Shown: positions 10,650 to 23,160, counted from the stretch's first letter. The stretch is DNA of 64,000 nt from Andrena cerasifolii (GCF_050908995.1 NC_135130.1:5821001-5885000), one strand, 5' to 3'. The notes: a model not told the origin generated them from the letters alone. Translations and numbers: made by a program.

Positions 10650-13412
10650 CTTCCAAGCCACTTTGGGCAAATTCCCAGTCATCAACTAAATTTTCCGTAT
10701 AAAAGAAAGATAACGCGACCTGACAGGAAAATCCGCTGCCATCATCTGGTGCCACGAAAGCGGCAGAAGAGGGACACAGAGAACTGGAAGTCACCGCAGC
10801 GGACCGTTTAAATCATTCATCGGGTAGGGAAATGGAATTTTTCTTTTTGACCCGCGTTTAAGTCGCAGGGGAATTGCAAAGTACTCCAAACTGTCCTCGA
10901 AGCCGGAAGTAGACGTAATTCAACTTTTATGCCCGCTGGGCGCGGTGGGGGAGGGGGGCGTAATAAACGCAAGTCGGGCAAGTTTTGCGAGCGTAAACCT
11001 GGAAGGCTCTTTGTCGCATGCGCCCGCTTGGTCGTGCGGTGAAGTGGCCCGCCACAAGTAAAGCGTGCACAAAGGAGCATCGTCGAGAGCACTTTCTTTT
11101 CGCTCCTACTGTGACTCGCACGCGCGCGCGCGCGCGCGCGTGCTGAACACACGAAAGTGGCTGGGCCATCGATGGAACGCTCGCGGTTAATTTCATGCCT
11201 GGATAATGATCTGATGGCTCGTTTGTCTATGGCTCGCGTCTACTCGTTGCCAGCTCCCTAGCAATTTCGTGATGAGCAAACACTTTTGGTTTGCCGCGGA
11301 GTATGTAGATGTGTACGTAGCTACTCCTTTTATCGCGCGGCTTGTACAGCGGTGCTGGGAAGACGGGAAAGTACCGCGGAGTGATGAAAAGCACCTGTCA
11401 TGGCTCGGATTATTTATTATCGCGGGTGAAGTATTGGGTGTTCCACGTGTGATAAGTAACGGGGTGGAAACTTTGTTTTTATTTAAACTGTTGGGCTGTG
11501 ATCTGACAGATGTACTTACTTAGGTACTTGAAGTTTGATCTCTATTTGCAGAGTAAAATTTTGGCTTCATCTTTGGGGAAGAAGGGATTATTCAAGTCTT
11601 TTAAATAAGTATAGTAATATAAAAATGTCACCCCGCCTCATTAGCCGAGGATTAAACTAGATTTTAATTAATTACCACCGTCAAGAAGTTTCGAGGAATT
11701 ATTTCTCCCTTATTCAATCGTGAAAGCAGTTTCAGTTTGATGAAAACGCGCCCTTAGACTTTTCAGGGTACACACGCTTCGCCTCGTTATGGACTTCCTA
11801 CAGCAGGGGGCTCGTTTTGCCACTAATTTCCTCCAGCACTATGCCTGATGGAAATTTCTAGGTCTTCGTAGCCGACTTAATAAGAAATTCCACGCAAGGC
11901 CATATTGGCCACGTGACGTTACACGGCCTTAATACCCAATTTTCAAGCGGTCAATTTCCAACGGGGATGTTGTAACCAGTAATACCTTTCCTTCTCGGAG
12001 AACGTTTAGAAGAAGCAATCACAGGCCACCCCCTTTACACAATGGCTGAGCATATAACCACCCTATTCTCTTAATTATTATTAATTTACAGGTAAATCAA
12101 ACCACCTTTCATTGTATTTTACAACAACAACAAAAAATCAGACTCAAACCCTCGACTGTGTATTAAAACTAACCGATTGCCATTTACTATGATTGTGGCG
12201 TGCTTATAGAAACAATACATATCCCTAGAATCAGAGCAGAAATATTCTGCCATTTCAGTTTTTTCAAACAAAACAAATTCCTCCCCGAAAAAGTTGAAAC
12301 TCCCGTTCAGATTCGCTCACGTTTTATCCTATTTGCGTTTATTACTGAACTACTGGTGCCCGCGCGCAGGCTTTCAAATCGATCCGCCCCGATAAATCGA
12401 ATTTTCCCACGGCGAAAACGTAAAAAGTCACAGTCTCGATGCATAAAAATATAGGTCCCGATGTTTCGTCGTGTTCATAAAAATCTATTGTTGCATTCGC
12501 TGCCCTCCTATAGTCCCTTAACAGAGAATCGCGATACCAACACGGTACAGAAGTATTGCAGAAAAACTCCTTCGCGAAATTGCCTTTCAGCCTGCTCCGT
12601 AAGTGCAGTCAAACTTCCAATCGATGCGCCGCCATCGGGACGGAGGCTCGTAATTTCCCGCGGCTTTGGCGAGCGCCGTTGAAAAGGCGCGCGCGTACGT
12701 GGCGAAACGTCACGGTGGAGCGGGGATCGCGCGCGCGTCTGCCGTACTTACGGCGACTTACGTAAGGGCGCACGTAAGTGCAGCAAATTGCTCGTAAAAC
12801 GTGCCCGGGGTGTTAATTTACCCGGTAACGTCAAAGTAAATACGGAATTACGCCGGAGCCGCGAGTAACATGGGCGCGGGAGTGGCATCGCGTGGAAGCA
12901 CGCTTTTCAAGCTTCTTTAAATCTGACCGAGTGCAATTGGAATGCCAAAGCGTCGCCAGAAAAAAAGAACCTGAACCCCGTCCACGTCGTCCTCTTTATT
13001 GCAATTACTGTCCGGACTCCTGACGCGCATAAAATCGTCACCGGTAGCTGGGCACAGAGTGGAGGCTTCTGCGCTGGAAATGCGGCTTAAGCCTTTCAGC
13101 TGGAAATATGCCTCGCGGTGCTGCAGAACCTTAACGTTCTGGGTTGATTGCATTATACCTTGTAAATGGATTACCGATGTTGCGATTCCTTTGTCGCATT
13201 ACTTTCCGTCCCGAAGTCCTGCATTCGATAAGAGTAGAATCGAGCGGGAATACCTTTGGTCGATTGACGCGTGAGAAAGCTCCAGCGCAAAGGGTTAAAG
13301 GTTAGACACGCTGTAACGCTTCTTCAAGTTAATTGTTGCGCGTCAGATATTTCGCATTCGGCGAAGCAGGGATGAAACGATCTTTAAACGAATCACCAAT
13401 TCAATTTAACGG
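10650..13412. other. Gene-free unique sequence
   Basis: No gene is recognised. The block contains CpG-rich parts (10,900-11,250; 12,650-12,900) and AT-rich parts (11,520-12,350). Its only simple repeat of note is the (CG)10 tract listed separately. Confidence 0.55.
11121..11140. repeat. (CG)10 microsatellite
   Basis: Ten uninterrupted CG dinucleotides sit within a slightly longer purine-pyrimidine alternation that begins at CACGCG. Alternating CG can adopt left-handed Z-DNA. A matching (CG)10 tract occurs at 20264-20283. Confidence 0.95.
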
Positions 13413-13652
13413 TGTAGCGCCTAATAGTTACTAGCGGCAGTGGTTCCTAGAGCTTTCCCCTAAATTACAGGTCGTTAAGAAGCGTTGCACTTTTATAAAA
13501 TAATATTTGGTTAGTAAGAAGAATTTCATTAAATATTTTATTAGTTTGTAATGGCCACATAGCAGTTCCTCGTTTAATAAATATTGTTGAGTGGGAATTT
13601 GGTAATTAAAAATCGGCACCATGCAGCCAAAGCAGCGCTAAAAACGCGCCTT
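13413..13652 (+). repeat. Dispersed repeat, copy 1 (of 2)
   Basis: This block and 50391-50608 share an ordered series of matches in the same orientation. They are GTAGCG at the left end, TAATAGTTACTAG, a CCCCTAAA block, GTTAAG(A/C)AGCGTT, TTTTATAAAATAATA, TTAGTTTGTAAT or TCAGTTTGTAAT, GGCAC followed by CAGCCAA, and GCGCCTT at the right end. The copies are diverged and have no inverted-repeat ends. The block could be an old non-autonomous element or a duplicated non-coding segment. No coding content is visible. Confidence 0.65.
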
Positions 13653-13654
13653 AA

Positions 13655-14650
13655 AGCCTCCCTCTACTTCGCGGTGGATCAGCGTTTGTAGGTTACCCGG
13701 TACGTGCGATACAGGCGAGCACGCAACGCGAGTAACTGTACAGAAAACGGTGCAACGCGATACTCGAGGAATCCATAAATTCGTAGCCGGCTTGTGTAAC
13801 TTTTAATGGCGACAACCGAAGAAATTGATAATCGACGATCTCGCGTGAGCGTCGGGGGGGTCGCTTTTTTGCACGTCTCCGCGTCGAGGGTGTTGAAAAG
13901 CGATTGGTTCCAGTGAAATACGGCCGCCGGGGGATATCGAGGCGATTTTCGCGCATTGCTGGCACGGTTTTCATGAAAAGGCACCGCAATTAAAATCATC
14001 CCGCTTAAATCGCGGTTTACACGGCGCGGCGTAACCGATGTGCCGTTTTTAACGCGACGCACGGCTTAATATTCTTGGCGATTAAAACCTGGCACATCAG
14101 CGACACAGCGTAATTGGAAAACGTGACGGTTGGTAAAATACATGGGGGGGGAGGGGAGGGGTTTCGTCGGATGACAGGACAAAAAATAATCTGTGGAAAA
14201 TTAATTAAAGTTACCGCGGCTGCACCCGTGGAACGTTATATACGCGTAATTGGTCATCGCGAAAAAGATAACCGGGCGCAGTCGCTGCCATTTTTGAAAT
14301 GTTAATATCCCGAAATTCTGCACCCGCTCTTTCAGAGATTCGTAAATTTATATCTCTGCCCCGCGGCGCGCTTTTAAAGCGCAAAGTTTACTGCGTTCCT
14401 CGTAAATTATTGCTCGACGTTGTCCGTGTCCCGCGCTGTAGGCAAAGTGAAAGAGATCTTTCAGGCGAAAAAATTGTTTGTCAAACAGAACTCTGCACGG
14501 TTCTATACTAATGAATCTTTTAGTGCCCAGTTTCTTTTCTGCACGTACCCTTTGCAACGTTTGCTTATTGCTTACCTATGTAAAATTTAGAGATTGTAGT
14601 GCTTTATCGGATCATGTGATATTCATTCTGAACTCTGGTGCTGGAGGAGG
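13655..14650. other. Gene-free sequence with a G-rich run
   Basis: CpG-rich unique sequence. At 14144-14161 the plus strand reads as G runs of 8, 4 and 4 separated by single A bases, which could form a G-quadruplex. The overlapping minus-strand frames of 127 and 98 codons at 13679-14062 show no recognisable domain. Confidence 0.5.
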
Positions 14651-15110
14651 TTTAAGTCGCGATCCCACGTGTGCAAAGTGCGATGCAAAGTGCAGCCAAT
14701 GCTACGTTCCTATATCTATTTCTCACTCACGACATAGTAGACACATAAAAAACTTAAGGTGTGTCACTCTAAGATACAGTAAGCACAAAAGAGAAACCTT
14801 AAGCCCCGATCCCATGTGTGCACAGTGTGACGCATAGAGCACTGAGAGCTACCTTCCTACATTTGTGATTCATAACACAGTAGACACGTAAAACGCTTAA
14901 GGAGTCTTAGTCTAAGATACAGTAGGCACAAAAAGGAAACCTTAAGCCTTGATCCCACGTGTGCAAAGTTGCACCGAGAGCTACCTTTTTCCATTTGTGA
15001 CTCACAACACAGTGGACACGTAAAAAACATAATGAGTCTCACTCTAAGATACAGTAGGCACAAGAGAAGAAGCTTAAGCCCCGATCCCACATGTATTCCA
15101 CTGATCTCTG
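14651..15110. repeat. Tandem repeat, 131-148 bp unit, about 3.3 copies
   Basis: Units start at about 14651, 14799, 14941 and 15072 with TTAAGCCCCGATCCCACGTG or a close variant. Each full unit then carries a GAGAGCTACCTT-like block, a CACAACACAGTAGACACGTAAA block and CTAAGATACAGTAGGCACAA. Unit length falls from 148 to 142 to 131 because of small internal deletions. The open frames crossing it on both strands (14478-14837 plus, 14857-15153 minus) are by-products of the repeat. Confidence 0.88.
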
Positions 15111-17312
15111 CGGAATTTCTTCCTCCAAGCTGGAATTTCGTTTTGTATCGCACTGTCGCACTTAAAAGTTACATATTTTCAACGAACTTAGCTGGAACTA
15201 AGATCAGATCCACGGGATGACCGTGTTCATAACGCCCCTCCCTGATACCCGTCTAACTGCAGCCTTCCCGAATCAATTAAGCCTCTTATCCGGAATCCCT
15301 GAGCCCAGTTCGAGCCACCGACACGCTCGTCGGCCTGGTGCCCGCTTAAAAATCGCTATCCATCACCGAATCAATTAGCAACTTCTCAATTACGGGGGGC
15401 TCGCCTTTTTTCCGGCGGCTGACTGGCTATTTAGCCTGAAAACCGTCGGATGGATCGATGATCGAGCGGCGAGAGCCGGCCTGCACCAGGCTCGAATTTA
15501 CGAGCGAGACGCGTTTGATTTACGACGCGGTGCCTCTTTCGTCGATCCACGATCGATCCGCGCGGAGCGGATGATGGAGGAACGGCGGCGGAGCAAACAC
15601 GCGATACGCCAAGTTAATCGTTATTCTTGTCGGTCGGATAATTAATAGCCAATCAGCGAGCGTGTCGACTCGAATGTTAAGCAGAGCCCGTGGCTCCTCT
15701 CCTTCGTTCGTACACCCCCGTTGCGGTCAGCTCGAGCCGTGCCCGCGTATATCGATACCTCGCGGCCTGGGACGTAGGGGTCGCGACACTGTGTCGTTTC
15801 GCGAGAAACGCGGAAATTGAAACGGAACGGAGACCCATATCCGCGTTACCTTCGCTGGCTACTTTTCTGGTGGAAATGATTAGGGGTGTCCTACTACCCT
15901 AAATTCAGGGTAGAACGGTAATGTTTCGAAATTAAATAGACTGAAAATTCTGGGATGTGAACAATTACGAGGGGATGCACTTATCCGCGAGCAAAGTTCA
16001 GAAGCCTCAAGGTTAAAGTTTCTCCCACTTACCGGCGACGGGAGAAATCGCCACAGTTAGCAGCTCAAGTGGGATAGAGTTCCAGGATTCTATACGACGC
16101 GCCTAATCTAGACAGAGGAAAAATATGTTATTACCCGCGGTTTAAGTGATACGAAGTTACAAACTACGCGTCGGCGGTCAGCCCACTTCAGAGTACTTCA
16201 GCTCCCCCAGAAAAAGCTCCCGTTACTTGAAACTCAAGGGGAGCAATGCTGCCAACTTCTACGTGCTAGTGATGGGGAATTATTATAACCTTTCACGACG
16301 AAACGGTAGAAAAAGGGAAAAGAATCTTCCAAGTGGTGACTCCTCATAGCGCGGTAGTGACCGTCGCCATTTTGTCTCCGCGATCGAAAATGGCGGGGTC
16401 AGCAGTGTCTCGCTGTTGCGCGGTATACTCGACCAAAAGAGTCTAGAATGCATCCAGCCCTATCTAATGCCCAATAGCAGACGCGAACAGACGAGAAACA
16501 AGTGCCCCATCAAGTATGTCCAGCGTGTTACAAGGGATATCCTGCCTCCCTGACCACGGGTTCAGCGTTTTGTTGGGACAAGAGGATAAGAGCACTTTCG
16601 GGTGCAGTGGTTCGTGTGAGCGCGCACACGCCCCGCGACTCGTAGGAGCAAAATATGCGGCAGATGTATGGAACAGATAGACGCTCGGGGAGCGTGAATT
16701 CTAAATGAGGATAATGTAACGGGCGCCACAAATAATCCTAGTGTGCATGCACCGGGCATCCAGCCTTTCTCCCTCTTATTCGCCCTCCTCGCCGCCATTA
16801 CCTATGTATTCTTGAATAACGAGACACGGTGGCCGGTGCGCGGGCCCGTCGATGCACCGGGGGACCCACTTCGGAATTATTCAGCGATCTCCTGATGACG
16901 CAACGACGGGATCTATCGAACCAGCCGGCTGCTTGTCCTCAGGAAATATTCATAAACCCGCGCGCAACCGAATGGCGGGCGTAATGTCGCGGGTATTATG
17001 TGGCGGCCAGCGCCTGCCACTTCTTCTGCATTTCTACCGGATGCTTCAGACACGGTGAATGTTTCAGACAGCTCAGGGCTTAGGGTTCAACACTTTGTCG
17101 CGCTGCATTTGGCATGGAGCTTTGGAGGGCTGCAGATGAGGTGTGTTCTTATATGCGGGGTGTTTATATAGAAATTGTTTCGTTTGGTACATTAGGTCAC
17201 CCCATAAGTTATTCAGATCAATATTCCAACCGTACCTTTGAATTTGATAAAAAAACGTAGACACTATTATATAATATTTTTTATTAATATTATACATATG
17301 TACCTATGCATA
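15111..17312. other. Gene-free unique sequence
   Basis: CpG-rich sequence without a recognised gene. An inverted pair of CGCCATTTT at 16365-16373 and 16387-16395 could form a hairpin; it also contains two opposed GCCAT cores, the sequence bound by Pleiohomeotic/YY1 proteins. No other structure was found. Confidence 0.5.
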
Positions 17313-17320
17313 CTGTACAT

Positions 17321-17476
17321 TAGGGTGGACCTTATAAAACATTTTCAAATTCGATGCGTTCTCCAATCGATTTCAAATTTTGCACACATTTTTTTTCCCA
17401 ATGGCATAATTTTAGGGGGTGTTCCCGCCAAAATCTCAACATTATTTCTCGACAAAAGTAACTAAGGTCCACCCTA
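17321..17476. mobile_element. hAT-type MITE (156 bp) with perfect 8 bp TSD
   Basis: The ends are TAGGGTGGACCTTA and its reverse complement TAAGGTCCACCCTA. They are flanked by a perfect 8-base direct repeat, CTGTACAT, at 17313-17320 and 17477-17484. An 8 bp target duplication and TAGGG-type ends are hallmarks of the hAT superfamily. At 156 bp the element is far too short for a transposase. The intact duplication suggests a comparatively young insertion. Confidence 0.9.
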
Positions 17477-17484
17477 CTGTACAT

Positions 17485-19817
17485 ACGGGTGCATCGACTT
17501 CTTATCGCTCTGTGCTAAAAAAAGGTATCGTGAAGTACCTATATAAATATTAACACAAGTAGGTATATAATATCGTCTTTAGATTTCTACGTACTTACTT
17601 TCATGGAAAATACAACAGGTGAGTTAAAAAAAATTATTACCTTTTGGCTATAAATTGGTACACCGGAAGGAGTCAAGTTCCTCCCCCGTCCCATCCACTG
17701 CAGAAACAGTCAATAGTTTCTTACACCCTTCTTGCCAAATTGTGATAATATAAACTCCCTGAAGTATCTCATTAGAAGTATGAAGTTTATAAACAAGAAT
17801 CAGTGGAACCCTTTGAACCGCCTTGCCAAGGAAGATTGCAAATTGCGCCCCCTCAATCAAGACCGGCATAATATGAATTTTATTAAAGCACTATTGCAGC
17901 TGCTACTATAAAATGAGCGGCAAAGTCTCGCAGCAGCTAACTCTGTTCAAGCGCAGACCGCATTTTTCCTGCATTTTTCCTCCAACAAAGCGCCGAATTA
18001 GCATCCTGAATGGAAAATTCCTGCCCGCCAAGCGGCACTAAGGCATCACCTCCAGTTTGTTATCGAGTCCACGGTGAAAAGATCATCCTGGCCATCAGCG
18101 GGGCGCAAGCCAGTCGCCAATTTACGCGGGACGGAGAAAAACAAAAACCCCTCGGGGGTGGGCGCTCTCCTATGCATGAAGCGACAAACTTGCTCGCCGG
18201 AGTTCTCGCGGCTAACACGGCCAGCGCGGCCGCGGAACTGATGAGGTCGTTGCATTTACCAGATTCGCTAAAATATTTTCCAGCCAGCTGGCGTTAATTA
18301 TTGTCGCGAGCGCGGCCAACTTCGTCTCCTTTTTATTCCTCATCTGGGACGCCCACCCCGCCCCTAATTTACAGCGCTGTTGTTACCCGCTCGCATACTG
18401 CCCGCCCTAATAACTATTAAATCCGCGAAATTGGCCCCGTAAATCGAGGGAAATTTAGCCCCCGCCCGTTATCCGGGACCCTCGAACCGATCGGCCATTA
18501 CGTAATGGCCATCCCGGAAGCCGGAAATACGGTCGGCCATCAACGGTTACGAGACGTCGCGTCACTGCCGGATCGCTATCGTAATATCCAGCAAGATTCG
18601 GCGCGCCGCGCGGGCCAAGCACAATATAAATTTCGCTGCTAACGAGGTCCCTCGTAACGAGGGAACCCCTGAACCAACATACTGCACGGTATACGCCCGC
18701 CATCTAATAAACATACGTAGCGTTGATACACACAATAATATGGAAGGGACGACATGACAGTGCAGACATGTACCACGCCGTGTATACCGACACGGGCGAT
18801 GGTGCCACGGGACGGCGGGGGGGTGGCTGTGGTTAATCGTGGTGTCTAGATTTTGGGGACGACACGAGCAATTCCGGCAGCCGTTCCCAGGGAATAACTG
18901 CGTCCGCAAAGGAGCTGCAGAGGTCGCGATTATTCGACCGAAATCTCGCCCGATGGGGTGGGTCGAGATTTCTTGCGGATACGGGGCCTTCTATGGTCTG
19001 CTAATGCTCCACCACTGTCGTTCGAACGTATGGAACGCGCATTTGGAAACTGGAGCTTGTACAGTTTCGTTTCTGCGGCGATTATACCGGTGCAGTGGGG
19101 AACTTAGAGATTTGGGGAGGGTCGAGGGTGCTTCGGTGGAGGGATGTGGGACGCGAAAACCTGGGGATGCTGAGGCTGAGGAGATTGTTCAGTAGCCCCA
19201 AAGTGTTATGGGTGATGACAGTAATGAGGGTATCGGGATTATTAAAACTGTTAGGAAAATTAGCAAGAGTATCAATAGGTGATAATAATGGTAACTTCAG
19301 AAACCACACTGTGTCCTGTCCCTAAGGTCGAATGAAAAAGGTATTAGCAGCTTCTATTGCCACTCGATACACCTCGAGATAACTGTAGCGTAGTCGCCTC
19401 TGAAATTACTCCCTACCTGGACACCATAAACAATATGTCATCTGTAGCCTATGAACCTTGCGTTATCGTAGTTTCGATATGTTTTTGAAGCTTGCTCTAT
19501 CCTAGCCCCTACTACTGTTTTTTCAGGTTTTTATTTCTTAATACAACAATAGTATATCTATTAAACTTAACCCCGCTCTGTAAATTTTAAGAACGTGCTA
19601 TTTGTTGCGTCCCAATAACATTGCACGCTTCTTGGAACGTAGCCCGAAAGGAATTCGCCTCTTTTGTGGCAACGGTGCGCGCTGGCGACCGACGAGACAC
19701 GGCGCTGCACGAATCGACAACGCTGCGCGATCGGCTCGACACGCCGGCCGGACAGATTGTCCTTGAGACTCGAGCGAGACAGACTTATACCTATACTTAT
19801 ACAATAAATGTCAGTAT

Positions 19818-19820
<3 letters not shown>
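17485..19820. other. Gene-free unique sequence
   Basis: The block is AT-rich to about 17,650 and CpG-rich between 18,000 and 19,200. No gene is recognised. A small hairpin (CCCTCG/CGAGGG) is seen at about 18,650-18,665. Confidence 0.5.

Positions 19821-19848
<28 letters not shown>
19821..19848. repeat. (AT)14 microsatellite
   Basis: Fourteen uninterrupted AT dinucleotides, preceded by an imperfect TATAC/TTATAC series from about 19,785. A length-polymorphic locus is likely. Confidence 0.95.
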
Positions 19849-20017
19849 CTTTTAGCAACCACACATTACAAAGTGGCACACGCGCCGTAAAGAGACAAAT
19901 AGCGCGACATAAGTGCTCCATAAATAATGAGCGTTGTAGGTATCATATAAATACTTATTCCCAACGCCTATTAAACCCTATTCTTAGGGAAACCCTAAGG
20001 CATTCCTCGCCAACTCT

Positions 20018-20112
20018 GACAAGGGACATCACTGAAGTGATCGGTGTGTCACACACCGATTTTGATGAGACTGCAGATTTGCAGAATAGTCAAAAATATT
20101 CGGCACATATTT
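20018..20112 (+). mobile_element. Truncated end of the foldback family
   Basis: The segment opens with GACAAGGGACAT, continues with CACACCGATTTTGATGAGACT and reaches CAAAAATATTCGGCACATATT. This is the same order as the left arm at 9497-9600 (ACAAGGGACAT, CACGCCGATTTTTATGGAACT, CTAAAAATATTAGACACATA). No inverted partner follows, so this is a solo arm. Confidence 0.65.
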
Positions 20113-20263
20113 TGCCATCGGTCATCGTTATTAATAAGCCTCTTATTTAAACCGATCTGGCGGCTCAAACTTCCTCGTGTTCATTACACAACGATCACAA
20201 TCTTTAATGTAACGAAACTCACGTACAAGCGTCCCATCGCGTGGAAACGTCCAACAGGGCCCT

Positions 20264-20283
20264 CGCGCGCGCGCGCGCGCGCG
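20264..20283. repeat. (CG)10 microsatellite
   Basis: Ten CG dinucleotides. This is the same length as the tract at 11121-11140 and lies in a CpG-rich block. Confidence 0.92.
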
Positions 20284-21755
20284 GAGATACGTCTGTTATT
20301 TTTACACCGCGGACAGGTTTACGTTTTAACAGACGAGTGTTCCGTGGTGAGGTTGGACGAGACGAGATAAATATCCCCGCAAGCTGCAACGCGTTACACG
20401 GTAGCGGACCGTCCGGCCGTTTTTCCATGCGGCCGCACGTGCATCGTATATACGCGGGGCCGTCCTGCAAAGACGCGCTCGGGTTGCATCGCCGCGGCGA
20501 TAGGAGTCGCGGCGCGGCCACGCATTCGAGGCACGCAGCGCGCCGAGATAATGACGCCCCGGCTTATTGAGAGATCGCGGTAAAGCGTGCAGTCGCCGTT
20601 TTACAAGCCACCGGGCGTTATCGCGTCTGCGATTCCCAGCTCCGGGTGATACGTTCAACGATATCGATGGAGCTACGTGCGCGGTATTTTATGCGAGAAG
20701 ATCGTGCTGGCCGGCAGCTGGCAAGCAAGCCGCGGAGGAGGGACTTGACCCTATTTCCCACGTCTGCTGCTCATCTACGTGCTCGGATTTGCTTCGGCTC
20801 AATTATACCCTCTAATACACTGACAGCTAGCTAACTCGGCGGATGGTCACTCTTAAGTCCACTTCAACCGAGCTACAACCGGGGATCATCATCCGGGCTT
20901 CAAGAATATTCAAGATTAAGACTCCCATTCGACAGTCACGGGAAATGTGGGCATGGTCCAATTAAACTCGCGGGGCGTTTAATGGAAACGAAGGTAACAA
21001 TGGGTGCTCGGAAAGCGAAGTTAAAGAGGTGGGCCACGTGGAGGATACTCGAAGTCCCGAGACCATGCTTAATGGGGGAGCGCGTGCTATCTCGTTCATT
21101 GAAAAACTTTTCGGGTCTAATAGCGTCTTTGCGGCCAACGACTTCCTGGACACCGTGTAGAGGCCGTCTGCGGACGACGACCCCCCCTCCTCCTTCCCGC
21201 CGCCGAATCATTTAAGCCCAGAAATAGGAATAAAAGCACAGCGCGACTCAATTAACCGCCGGCAAATATTTAATTACAAACGCAAATCTTGCCTCGCCTC
21301 GGCCTTCCTTTGAGGCGGAATGGCCGTGGAAGGAGCCATTCAAGCCAGCCACCGTCTCCGCCTGCACGCAGTTCCCGTGAACTTGGCTTTCATGCAACGC
21401 CGGGAACAGGTCTGGAAGGGGGCGGCGGGATAAGGCGGCCAGCAGCTCTTCAGCCAGACACAATTTCTCTTTCTCCGATTTGCCAACTCCTGAATTAATC
21501 CCATCGAGAGCCGGCGGGTCGCCACACAAAAGATAAACGACTGCTGGTTAAACGTCGCCGCCGTACATGGCGAGCTGACTACCCTATCCTTTATTTAAAA
21601 TGTAATTATTCCCCGCCCTGGAAATAGGTATCTCGCGAAGGGGTTGGATTAACGAGTTACGGAGGGGGCAGACAACTTTCTGCTTCTTTCGGTATTCGTT
21701 TCCTTGAGGCGAATTTAGGGGGAACTTGGTCTGTACTGTCTGTAGGCATTCGGCG
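20284..21755. other. Gene-free CpG-rich sequence
   Basis: Several overlapping frames of 60-110 codons on both strands are explained by the low stop-codon density of GC-rich DNA. None has a recognisable domain. Confidence 0.5.
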
Positions 21756-21763
21756 TTTGGGAA

Positions 21764-21946
21764 CAGGGTTGCCAGGCGTACTTGATAAATGGCGGCGTGC
21801 TGGCCTATATGGCGTCATACGGTGTAGGAGAAGGGGAATACTTATATTTGGTTGGTGACGCCGTGACGTCAAGCCAACGTCAAGCCAATCCAAGCTAAAT
21901 GACGTCATATATGCCAGCACGTGTACTGGATCGCCTGGCAACCCTG
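21764..21946. mobile_element. hAT-like MITE (183 bp)
   Basis: The ends are CAGGGTTGCCAGGCG and CGCCTGGCAACCCTG. Inner arms also pair: GGCGTGCTGGCCTATATGGC on the left with ATATATGCCAGCACGTG on the right. The flanks TTTGGGAA (21756-21763) and TTTGGCGA (21947-21954) agree at 6 of 8 bases, consistent with a decayed 8 bp target duplication. CAGGG ends with 8 bp duplications point to hAT. It has no coding capacity. A perfect TGACGTCA palindrome (CRE/ATF-type site) lies in the right arm at 21900-21907. Confidence 0.78.
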
Positions 21947-22389
21947 TTTGGCGACGGCATATGGTGCGATTGGCACGTAGGTGGCGCCACCATTGTTTTC
22001 GGTATTTGCCTTAGACCATGTATACAAGTGAGGTTATATCTTTTTCTGTGAATATTTTTTGAATAATTATTAATAATGGTGCAAACGTACTGTATAAAGA
22101 ATTGCAAAGAAAATTATTAAATCGCATTTTCGTAAATATTTATACATTGCTGGAACTTTTATCATTACGTTGCCCGCATGTGACGTCACGTAGATGATTT
22201 TATCTTTGCGTCAAGGCAGTTATCTGGAGCCGTGTCTATAAGTATATATGTATGTATGGTCTAACAAGGAGACCACACAGGTTATGCAATCGGTTCTGGA
22301 ATGAGACTGGGTGGACATTGTAGAGCACACCTAGTGTTACAAAACCGTAAAGGGTTTTTTTACAATGGGCCTTCGTTTTCGAGAAATTT

Positions 22390-22560
22390 GAGTTCAAAGT
22401 TTTGCGCGACAGTAGTATTTCAGTTGTGCAAACATTCTTAGAAGCAACGGTCGTAGCTGCGATATTAAGATGTTTGGCTACGGTGCTGGAGGTCTTCGGT
22501 TCGATTCCTGGTGCGCGCTTGTTTTTTTTTTCTTTTTCTTTTTCTTACCGTAGTAATGTA
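22390..22560 (+). repeat. tRNA-like Pol III fragment, possible SINE remnant
   Basis: The segment contains GGTTCGATTCC at 22499-22509, a perfect match to the Pol III B box. A T-rich run (TTTTTTTTT, then TTTTTCTTTTTC) follows from about 22520 and could terminate Pol III. I cannot place a convincing A box upstream, and acceptor-stem pairing is absent, so this is not a functional tRNA gene. It most resembles the head of a decayed tRNA-derived SINE. Confidence 0.35.
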
Positions 22561-23160
22561 ATGGCTGCACCTAAAATTATTTTGCGCTGTAACGATGTTA
22601 ATAATATATATTATTACAATAATACTGCACACAAAGTACAAACATAATACAAGTGCAGATATAATATAAATATAATTAAAAATACTTTAAATGCTTAAAT
22701 CATGAGCAATACTATTCACTATTTTCACTCAGATTCGAATATAGGAATAGGGGATCGAAAATACAAATTTCAGAAGCAAACAGATCTGCTAAATGTCGCT
22801 CGCTACCTTCTTAAGATTACAATATATTCGAGTAAATATTTCTTGCATCATTATTTGAAATACTATTTTCTTATATTTCAATGAAATACTCATTTCACAA
22901 TAGTAGGTATCTTTATGAGTTAGTATTAAAATATATATTTGAAATACAATTTATGTATCTACGATTTCAAAGAAAAGTTTATGCGTCATTTGTTATTTAT
23001 TCTCAATTAAATACATACCTTGTAATAGTTGAAGTCAAACTGTATCATTTAAACATTACACCCTAAGTCGCACAAAGTTAATCTGGCTTAAGTCTTCCCG
23101 AATACAACTGTAAACTTTAAACTTAAAACTTTAAAGAATTCGCGTACGCGAAACAGATAC
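22560..23160. other. AT-rich island without genes
   Basis: Strongly AT-rich, with many short AT runs and no repeat unit, gene or terminal inverted repeat that I can identify. It contrasts sharply with the CpG-rich sequence beginning at about 23,170. Confidence 0.55.

Noticed and set aside
20219..20658. Overlapping 100-110 codon frames on both strands around the (CG)10 tract
   Set aside because: The alternating CG tract reads as Ala-Arg repeats in several frames; these are composition artefacts.
22232..22260. TCTATAAGTATATATGTATG as a Helitron 5' end
   Set aside because: No hairpin plus CTAG end follows at a plausible distance.
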